Made by a program: the position numbers and the translations under genes. This document shows positions 8,683 to 14,928 of a stretch of 14,928 nucleotides of DNA, in pieces. The stretch comes from Planoprotostelium fungivorum. Lineage: Eukaryota > Evosea > Variosea > Cavosteliida > Cavosteliaceae. The notes beneath the pieces are model-generated. The model did not search any database. It saw only the letters and a list, made by a program, of their open reading frames with translations, and was not told the DNA's origin. Location of the stretch: positions 1 to 14,928 of the forward strand of contig MDYQ01000389.1 in NCBI GenBank assembly GCA_003024175.1, read 5' to 3'. Each line of letters begins with the position of its first letter. Position 1 is the stretch's first letter.

Positions 8683-11493
8683 TTATCTGCGCCTCAAACT
8701 TCCTCTTCTGTTCTTTGAAGAAAATTCCTTCAAATAGTGAGTGAGAGTGTGCAAGGGTATGAAACCTGATTCTGGGCCAAGACTGTATAGAGGGGACGCT
8801 TGAGGATAGCTAGCTGGAACATTCAATGAAATCTCTGGCGATCCTGCGCGGGAGAATCGCAGAACCACATCCTTGTCCACCACAATGCGCTGGATGAACC
8901 AGTGCTTGGTTTTCTCTTGAATTTGGCTCAATTCATCGTCTAATGTCTCTGTTAATCTCAGATGATACTTGTAGACATCCAAGAAATCCTTCCATCCCTT
9001 TGTCTTCACTTGTACCTATTTCTCTCTTCATTCTACGAACGGTGTCATGTTGATGAAGATTCGGCTCATAAAGGTGAAAAATTGAGGGATAATAAATCTG
9101 TCTATACCTCTGCAGCTTCCAATAAGCTTACCGGTAACAAATACTTCGGTGAGGTATCACCTAGTGGACCATAATAGACACTGTGTGGTAGGTATTGTGG
9201 GACTACTTTCTTTCGTCATTCTTTTTGTTACAATCACGTCTTCAGTTGTGATGCATGGATGATATTCTCAGTTGAGATCTATGGTGACCTATTATGATAT
9301 CTTGAGATGATCTCACTTTGGTGCGTATCTTCTGAAGGGCGGACATTGATAGTGAGGCAATAATCATTGACGGATTTGTCTCGCTTTTCCATCACAATGG
9401 TCTACGATGACATTCATTCATCTTCCTCATGATCACATCACCTCGAGATGAGAGGAAAAGCTAGTGAAATAGGGGTCTGATAGCACATATCTAGAGATCT
9501 CATCTCTGAGGGTCTTCTCCACTGTTTCTCTCCAGTCGATCTTTAGTCTCTTGTTTCTCTCTTCTCGTTGTTTCGTTTCAACGTCTTCTCTCTTCGCCTC
9601 CCAGTTATTCTTCCATTCGTTGAATACCGCTGGAACCCATCCGGTGCTCTTTTCGTTTCTCTTCTTCTCTCCCCCCACACTGCTCGTTCTTGTGCTTCCT
9701 CCTGTCTTTGTTCATTCCCTCGAACTTCTCGCTTGCTCACCGACTATCTTATCTTCAGACTCCTTGATGATCGAGGACAATGTGCGATGGTGCTGCTCCT
9801 TCACCCTCTCTACCACGGTGAGAATATCTTTAGGATCACTATCTAACTTCTCTAATCTCTTCATAATCATCTGATGGGCTAATTCTTTTTGGGGTGCGGG
9901 CTGTTGTGGGAGCTGTTGTGTCTGTGGCTGTTGTGAGATGGTCGACTGTTGCTGTTGATTCTGTTGTATCTGCTGTTGACTCATCGGAACTGTGGGATGA
10001 CTCGATTGTGGCATTATGGCGCTATTGGCCTTAGAAACAGGAGGATTGGACACGTTGACTACGTTTGTTCTGGTCTCTTCTTCTCCAACAAAGATAGGTG
10101 CACTGGTGGCTGTCCCCAATGCTGGTATTGCCACACCAGGTTTGAATTGAGATTGGTTTGCTCCGTTGCCCTGCAATGCTCCGAGGTGTTGTCTCGCCAT
10201 CTGTGGATTGCCTCCCATAGTAGCTCCAGATTGTACTCCTCTCCCCATTCCCACTCTCTGCCCCACAGTTCCTCTTCCTATCTTGTGTTATTGACTTATC
10301 TATATTAATTCCTCACCAGCTCCAGCTAAAGGGCTGTTTGTATTTATACCTGTAGTTCATTTACACTTGTGGTGACGAAGAAGGCTAGTCACCTGAATTT
10401 TGCTGATTGATGTTCAGGTGTTGTATGGGTCCGTTGTTAGGTTGTGTGTTGGTTACATTCGTCGCTCCTTGTGTCGGATTCTGCGTAGATAGCATCGATG
10501 GCCCTGCTTGTGCTTGTTTGGTCAAGTTGTTGTAAAGTTGATTCATTTGCAGGTCCAGATTATCGACATTCCTCGCCGCCTCCAGATACATCTGCGGGCT
10601 CAGACCAATTTTATAATGCGAATTCATCTCTCGCTGCTTACACGTGATGTCAGCTTCTATTCTCAGCAGCTGACTCACAAAGTTGGTGATTTTTGCACCT
10701 AGGGGCTTGACGTCAGTGCCTCTGATGGATAGTTGTTTGTACATGATGATTAACATTTGGAGCGTTCTCAGTGATTTCGTCAACTGCTCAAGTCAATCCA
10801 TGATTTAGTTATACGCTCACAGATTCTTGGTATTCCTTCTCCTCGTGGGATGAGGCGTTTGGAAATGATGCTTTCATGACACTACTTCCCGGTCTCTCTG
10901 GCACAATCCAGCTTCTACCTGGTCCTTGAACGCCTACCACTTGTTGCTGCACTGGTTGTTGAGTTTGCTGCTGTTGTTGCTGACCAATTCCCATATTCAT
11001 AGGTTGAGTGTTCTATTCACTCATCAGAGAGATCGCAACAAAATAGTCAACCTGAGGTTTACTGAGGGGCAAACCGGTCATGTTCACGGATTGTTGAGGA
11101 GCTAAAGAATAAGTATGAATAATAAAAATGTTCAGCTCACCCGTGCCTCGATTAACTGGAGCTTGCACCGTTGGTGCATTTCCAGTTCCCTCTGTTCTCT
11201 TTTTACGGATGGTCGCTAGTCTTTGAGTGATCAATTCTCTATATTGTACCTATTTATGTATCATTCTCCTGAAGTTTGATGGAGGATACCTTAGATTGGG
11301 CTTGACTCAGAATGGTCTCTTCAAATCTTTTGGCAAGATCTTCTATTTTAGCAGGATCCGCTGAACTAGCACTAATCCCCTCCGTCAAGACCCTAATGCT
11401 GTCCATTTATAAGCCACAATCTTTCTCTATAACACACATCATTCGAATAAATTCACTCCTCTCTTGTTGACTGAGCTCCGAAGTCCAATTCAT
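8683..11493 (-). CDS. MED15: Mediator tail subunit MED15 (KIX domain, Q-rich middle, MED15 C-terminal domain)
   Basis: Exons in gene order: 11438-11493, 11290-11398, 11141-11249, 11052-11101, 10821-11012, 10393-10783, 10317-10349, 9741-10277, 9442-9701, 9317-9401, 9108-9202, 8683-9015, giving 749 residues. The first 75 residues form a KIX domain with three helices: NWTSELSQQERSEFIRMM, then DPAKIEDLAKRFEETIL, then YRELITQRLATIRKKR. This is the activator-binding module of MED15/ARC105. Residues 109-135 are Q-rich, including six Q in a row; a helical segment (173-300) and a second Q-rich stretch (about 430) follow. The C-terminal third has charged helices and ends with EISLNVPASYPQASP, the YP-containing strand seen at the end of MED15 proteins. 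Role by family: tail subunit of the Mediator complex in the nucleus, receiving signals from activators. The start ATG opens directly on the KIX domain. Exon joins between 9016 and 9316 (introns of 92 and 114 nt) are the weakest part. The other genes in the window have no evident link to it. Confidence 0.8.
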
Positions 11494-11991
11494 ATCTCCA
11501 AAGTTCTTGTGCTGAACGTGGTCAAGATCTCTGATTATCGCAAGGCAGTTTACCGTGGGGGAACGGTCCTCATTGCAATAAAACCCAACCAAATAACGAC
11601 TTCATGAACAGAGCAAGTCTGCTCAGAACATACTTTGTGTGCACCTTCTAATCATATCTCAGCAGGCTATAGTATGCCTTAGTATGCCTTAACAGACTAT
11701 AGTCAGTCTCAGCAGTCCATAGCAGGTCACAACAAGTCTTTGCTAGCCTCAGCATACTCAGGGGCATGTGGGTGGGCATTGAGTGTGGTGTTTCTCTTTA
11801 CATCTGCCCACAGCATGCTTTGTGCACACCTCTCACACACTTTCTATTACCTGTACAGACTATAACAACACTTTACAGACATCTTGAGCCTGCTTTGTAC
11901 AGTGTTGGTGACAATCACAGCATTAGATAACAAATACAATCTGATTCTGGGCATCATCTTTAACATTCTAATGATCAACAGACAAATTACA
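11494..11991. promoter_or_regulatory. Divergent intergenic region between MED15 and the HNH gene
   Basis: These 498 bases separate divergently transcribed genes and should contain both promoters. The part 11626-11900 holds short degenerate repeats: CAG-N-CTATAG-like words at about 11663, 11692, 11713 and 11857, and TTTGTGTGCACC at 11634 against TTTGTGCACACC at 11819. I see no coding exon that fits either neighbour, though a weak open frame runs into the HNH gene from 11884. Confidence 0.5.
11671..11690. repeat. Two-unit tandem of a 10-bp word
   Basis: The word AGTATGCCTT occurs twice head to tail without mismatch, inside the degenerate-repeat zone upstream of the HNH gene. Nothing ties it to a known element. 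Confidence 0.8.
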
Positions 11992-13155
11992 ATGGCGTAT
12001 ATCTATCGTGCTAAGAATGGAGATGCCACGAACGAGTACCGTTTTCCTTCTGCTGCAACCGCTAATGCTCTCGCACTGAAATTTAATCTTGACCCCGATC
12101 CAATCCCAGTGTGTTCTGATGCTGAATGTCGTAATGATGTTGGGGATATCTCAGCTATTGGTGCAGGAACTTACTATGTCGACGGACGTCCTCATACTGC
12201 CCAAGGAGCCGCCCCACCGGTGAGTGTGTCAACCCTTCTTTCTTCTCTTTATATTCTCTTTATTCTCGTTGCGGTGTCTCCAGGGCCTCTATGGGGCTCT
12301 ACGGGCCTCTCAGGGTCTAGCTTGCATAGCGGCGGCCCTGGAGTTCGTTTCGGCTGTCGTATTGAGAGATAACGAATTGATATTTTTGTTGACACTCACA
12401 TTAGGTAAAACAGAAAGATATCTTAAGTTAATCGCGACGGAAATGGTGATACAAAAACGGAAGAGACTGGATATTTGGACTCCTTCAAAGAGGACTCTTG
12501 TTGATTCCTCAGAATTTAAAAACAGTCTTATCTCGTACTACGATAGGAAAGACCCACAATCTAGCGACATCAAATGCATGGTGTTGGATAGATTCTATCC
12601 TCAAGACAAGGTAAAATGATCATGATTAATCAGGTAACTCAAGCATTCAGGTTCGTGGATCTCATATATGGAAATATGCAACATATGGTGAAGGGCTAGA
12701 TGAATTTGGCCTGAAAGAGGATGACGTGAACAAAGAACGTAATGGTCTGCTCCTTGGTGAGGGTATTGAGCAGGCATTCGACAGTAAGCAGTTGTGTTTT
12801 CTGTACGACGCCTTAAACACAAAAAAGTTTGTTGTTAAGGTCCTGGACCCCGATCTGTTGCGGGTACGTTGATCACACAATCATTAGCTATAACTAATCT
12901 ATCTCAAAGTCTTCGACACCAGTGAGCCCTTCACAAACAAGGACGTTTAGCGATATTAATAATCTTCCCTTGTGTCTTCCCGCAGACCGCAGCCCCTTTC
13001 GACGCCTCCTCAGTTGGCATGCCAAGTGCACGTACACTACAGCTTTAAAGAAGAAGTGGATTGAACAACCCGCATTTGACACTTTCACCACTTACGACAA
13101 TTTATCTAATGGAGCCAGACCTGATTTTCTTGAAGATCTTGACAATGAAGAATAA
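11992..13155 (+). CDS. HNH-endonuclease-type domain protein, four exons
   Basis: Exons 11992-12219, 12284-12610, 12651-12863 and 12910-13155 (introns 64, 40, 46 nt, all phase 0) encode 337 residues. The ATG at 11992 is preceded by AATTACA and gives MAYIYRAKNG. The N-terminal half is not recognised. The second half reads C174-MVLDRFYPQ, GSHIW with H190, RNGLLL with N216, then GIEQAFDSK, and ends with PFRRLLSWHA, the layout of the HNH_2-type domain (C..TG, [AS]H[IL], NG[LI].L, H..FD). Departures from consensus: LD replaces TG after the cysteine, and E225 sits where the third catalytic residue is often His. I recall similar domains in oomycete and amoeba proteins of unknown role, some within effector-like or selfish genes. 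Catalysis is therefore uncertain: it may be a nuclease with an H-N-E centre or a DNA-binding relic. There is no signal peptide. It stands alone on the plus strand. Confidence 0.78.
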
Positions 13156-13375
13156 CGACGAGAAAATATAATTCATTTGATATTTTTCAACTTTTTGATA
13201 AATGGTTTATTCTCATTTGCGTCGGGAAAGTTCAGAAGTCTTACCGTAAATTTTACGGTAAAACTTTGCATTCACGGTACAAAGTACGGTAAGAAGTACA
13301 GTAAAGCTTTGTTTGCACTTTTTCCCCACGCAAACGAGAATACCTACTCTAAAAAACAAAAAGACTCAATTCTGA
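13156..13375. other. Convergent 3' spacer between the HNH gene and the minus-strand fragment
   Basis: This AT-rich 220-base stretch lies where two transcripts converge, so it probably carries 3' UTR and termination signals for both. It holds the TTACCGTAAA hairpin and the TACGGTAA word cluster listed separately. I see no gene in it. Confidence 0.5.
13241..13261. repeat. Near-perfect hairpin with TTACCGTAAA arms
   Basis: Arms TTACCGTAAA (13241-13250) and TTTACGGTAA (13252-13261) are exact reverse complements separated by one base. Related words follow: CACGGTAC (near 13275), GTACGGTAAG (near 13284) and GTACAGTAAAG (near 13296). The arms are too AT-rich for a convincing hairpin terminator; a factor-binding site or the footprint of a small transposon are equally possible. 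Confidence 0.8.
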
Positions 13376-13728
13376 TTATGACTTTATTTTGGATCTCAAA
13401 GTGCTGTAAGTACGGCAACGAAAAGCATTATAAGCCCAATAGAAAGAGTTTTCAGCAAAATTAGCAGTCGTTGTAGATGTAGCAGTGTAAGTAGAGCTGG
13501 TGAGTGTAGAGCTCATCTGCACCCCAAGTGTCTTCATGGTCGTATTAGCGGCAATTCCCCGATAACAATTGGCAAAGAACGTTAAATAGGTGATGTTTGC
13601 GGGGGTCGTACAAATAGTGTTGTTGTAATAAGTGGCCGTAACGACATCTAAGCAGTCCCCTGTAAGATTCACTTTGCCGGACTGCACCCCTGTTGGAAAG
13701 CTAAAATATGGGATACCAGTGTTGGTGG
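13376..13728 (-). pseudogene. 3' fragment of an unrecognised, possibly secreted protein, truncated at a repeat boundary
   Basis: The minus strand has an open frame starting at the repeat junction (TTNTGIPYFSFPTG) and ending at a TAA at 13376-13378, about 117 residues. It is rich in Asn, Thr and Ser with several N-x-S/T sites (NLT, NNT, NIT, NTT) and spaced cysteines, which suggests an extracellular domain; I do not recognise the family. Upstream of 13728 the frame runs into the duplicated repeat, whose CTGCAG end could act as a splice acceptor but belongs to the repeat, since the other copy has it too. The gene therefore looks cut by the duplication, or the repeat sits in an intron. An AATAAA on the same strand lies just before the TAA, which casts doubt on the exact 3' end. 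Confidence 0.4.
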
Positions 13729-13740
13729 TAAGGACCTGCA

Positions 13741-13907
13741 GAGACAGTCTCGTCTCGAGACTGTCTCGGAGACTGTCTCTGTCTCGACGTCGAGACGCGA
13801 TCGAGACAGAGGGGTGTCTCGTCCCATCCTGTCTCTGACCAAACCGCAAGACGAGACAAAGACGAGACAAGCAAGTCTTGTCTCAGACCGTCTCAAGACC
13901 GTCTCAG
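13741..13907. repeat. GTCTC/GAGAC-rich palindromic block, left copy
   Basis: The block consists largely of GTCTC and its complement GAGAC in both orientations. It includes a perfect 16-bp palindrome GTCTCGACGTCGAGAC (13781-13796) and a hairpin with 10-bp arms AGACAGTCTC (13742-13751) and GAGACTGTCT (13757-13766). Long frames across it are Arg/Ser/Thr-rich by composition only and are not genes. Confidence 0.9.
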
Positions 13908-14020
13908 TTTTATTCTTTCTCTTTTTGGGGGACACCGGGAACGAACCCTTCGCAAGACCACGCACCAAGAGTAGAGAGGGAGGAAAGCGAAGACATTGAG
14001 AGATTGTTGGCAAAGGCTTG

Positions 14021-14242
14021 TCACATGACGACCAGAGACGAGAAGAATCTGAGGTTGGTCAATAAAAGTGACTTGTCCCTCTCACCTTTTGACTTCATCA
14101 CACATAATTGCCCATCCATGTCCAAAGAGGGTAGTGCCTGCAAAGATAACGCCATCAAGAATGGCCGTTGACATCACCTCTGCTGTAACATCTCAAACCT
14201 GGCTGGGATATCATAGGAAGGCCATTGTATCTTCATCCAAGA
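14021..14242 (-). pseudogene. Frameshifted duplicate of the 3' end of the edge gene
   Basis: This segment corresponds to the spliced 3' end at 14631-14851 of the right copy, with the same 37-nt and 40-nt introns. It has one extra C in CCCATCC (about 14111), which breaks the frame of the middle exon, and a Trp codon where the other copy has Arg. Its 5' exon is missing: sequence beyond 14274 is unrelated. It is most simply a dead duplicate tail. Confidence 0.5.
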
Positions 14243-14273
14243 CTCTCTCTCTAATTGAGCCCATCTGATATGG

Positions 14274-14338
14274 NAGAGAGAAGCTTGGAATCTCAATCAA
14301 ATCCAAACAAATCATGGACTATCATTCTGGATTGTGCT
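14274..14338. other. Unique 65-bp spacer between repeat copies, with one undetermined base
   Basis: The spacer differs from both outer flanks of the repeats. Base 14274, exactly at the end of the left copy, is N. An ambiguous base at a repeat boundary raises the possibility that the junction was resolved imperfectly during assembly. No gene or motif is visible. Confidence 0.7.
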
Positions 14339-14882
14339 TAAGGACCTGCAGAGACGGTCTCGTCTTGAGACTGTCTCGGAGACTGTCTCTGTCTTGACGT
14401 CGAGACGCGATCGAGACAGAGGGGTGTCTCGTCCCGTCCTGTCTCTGACCAAACCGCAAGACGAGACAAAGACGAGACAAACAAGTCTTGTCTCGGACCG
14501 TCTCGAGACCGTCTCGGTTTTATTCTTTCTCTTTTCGGGGGACACCGGGAACGAACCCTTCGCAAGACCATGCACCAAGAGTAGAGAGGGAGGAAAGCGA
14601 AGACATTGAGAGATTGTTGGCAAAGGCTTGTCACATGACGACCAGAGACGAGAAGAATCTGAGGTTGGTCAATAAAAGTGACTTGTCCCTCTCACCTTTT
14701 GACTTCATCACACATAATTGCCATCCATGTCCTAAGAGGGTAGTGCCTGCAAAGATAACGCCATCAAGAATGGCCGTTGACATCACCTCTGCTGTAACAT
14801 CTCAAACCTGGCTGGGATATCATAGGAAGGCCATTGTATCTTCATCCAAGACTCTCTCCCTAATTGAGCCCATCTGATATGG
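14339..14882. repeat. Direct repeat, right copy (about 544 bp)
   Basis: Same unit and orientation as 13729-14273, 65 bp to its right, lacking one C (CCATCC). Nine of the 12 substitutions between copies are C/T or G/A changes at CpG, split between copies: the left copy has lost CpG at six sites, this copy at three. Its GTCTC/GAGAC block spans about 14351-14517; the 16-bp palindrome has one mismatch here. Confidence 0.96.
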
Positions 14883-14928
14883 AGCAGTGGACCACCTTTT
14901 CACTCGAGAGGGCCAAGTATACTGATCC
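14631..14928 (-). CDS. 3' end of an unrecognised spliced gene (5' part off the right edge)
   Basis: On the minus strand four short exons join in phase: 14896-14928, 14787-14851, 14696-14746 and 14631-14658, with introns of 44, 40 and 37 nt of the size seen throughout the window, GTGGT, GTGAT and GTGAG donors and AG acceptors. The 58 residues include SVYLALSSEK, then SWMKIQWPSYDIPARFEM, then HYPLRTWMAIMCDEVKR, ending FFSSLVVM before TGA at 14631-14633. I do not recognise the family. The mix of hydrophobic and charged residues and the phase closure support a real gene. The first three of these introns are inferred from one sequence only. It reads out of the window on the right, and its last three exons are duplicated in broken form in the left repeat copy. 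Confidence 0.45.

Larger units (their letters stand above)
13729..14273. repeat. Direct repeat, left copy (about 545 bp)
   Basis: Starts TAAGGACCTGCAGAG and ends CATCTGATATGG. It matches the right copy at 14339-14882 along its whole length with 12 substitutions and one 1-base indel. The first 190 bases are a GTCTC/GAGAC-rich block; the rest is a duplicated gene end. Flanks on both sides differ from those of the other copy, so the unit ends are well defined. I see no target-site duplication, terminal inverted repeat or transposase. Confidence 0.96.

Noticed and set aside
9551-9874. Plus-strand frame with Phe/Leu/Ser runs resembling a signal peptide
   Set aside because: Antisense to the charged helical exon of MED15; no family signal.
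13935-13965. A tRNA gene on the minus strand
   Set aside because: There is a B-box-like core but no cloverleaf: the acceptor, D and anticodon arms cannot be formed around it.
13669-14013. Long frames through the GTCTC/GAGAC block, both strands and both copies
   Set aside because: Arg/Ser/Thr-rich translations follow directly from the 5-bp repeat and are open in several frames at once.
13741-14517. CRISPR-like array in the GTCTC-rich blocks
   Set aside because: Repeats are 5-bp words without regular spacing or unique spacers, and the locus is eukaryotic.
13729-14882. The two direct copies as LTRs of a retrotransposon
   Set aside because: Only 65 bp lie between them, with no TG...CA ends, primer-binding site, polypurine tract or gag/pol coding.

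Overview
The window is nuclear DNA of an intron-dense, gene-dense unicellular eukaryote. I see three large genes on the minus strand, one shorter gene on the plus strand, and a repeat-rich right end. The usual prokaryotic signals (ribosome binding sites, operons, uninterrupted ORFs) are absent. Coding sequence is cut into many small exons by GT-AG introns that are mostly 37-44 nt, with donors of the GTGAG/GTAAG type. The gene content (a UBE2O-type E2, a KIX-bearing MED15, a TKL kinase with WW domains, an HNH protein of a kind I associate with oomycetes and amoebae) fits a free-living protist. My best guess is an amoebozoan of the protosteliid sort, but this is inference and not secure.

Layout. 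1-3176 (minus): UBE2O-like hybrid E2/E3 ubiquitin ligase, 20 exons resolved, running off the left edge after the catalytic cysteine. 3177-3437: short spacer with a poly(A) signal for the next gene and an E-box. 3438-8046 (minus): about 1250-residue signalling protein with a Cys-rich N-terminus, two WW domains, a degenerate GTPase-like region, an Ig/MSP-like beta domain, a TKL-type protein kinase and a proline-rich tail hidden behind two small introns. 8047-8682: spacer with a TGACGTCA site. 8683-11493 (minus): MED15 Mediator tail subunit. 11494-11991: divergent intergenic region with short degenerate repeats. 11992-13155 (plus): four-exon HNH-type protein. 13156-13375: convergent spacer with a TTACCGTAAA hairpin. 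13376-13728 (minus): 3' piece of an unrecognised, possibly secreted protein, cut off at a repeat junction. 13729-14882: two 545-bp direct copies, 65 bp apart, each carrying a GTCTC/GAGAC-rich block and what looks like the spliced 3' end of another minus-strand gene. The right copy is open and continues off the window; the left copy is frameshifted.

The three minus-strand genes are ordinary cellular machinery (ubiquitin ligation, signalling, transcription) with no sign of a shared pathway. The right third is the accessory part: an HNH protein, a truncated gene, a segmental duplication and a pattern of differences between the duplicates that points to CpG methylation and deamination. Exon models were worked out by hand from splice signals, phase and family similarity. 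Phases close in every model, but no transcript evidence is available.
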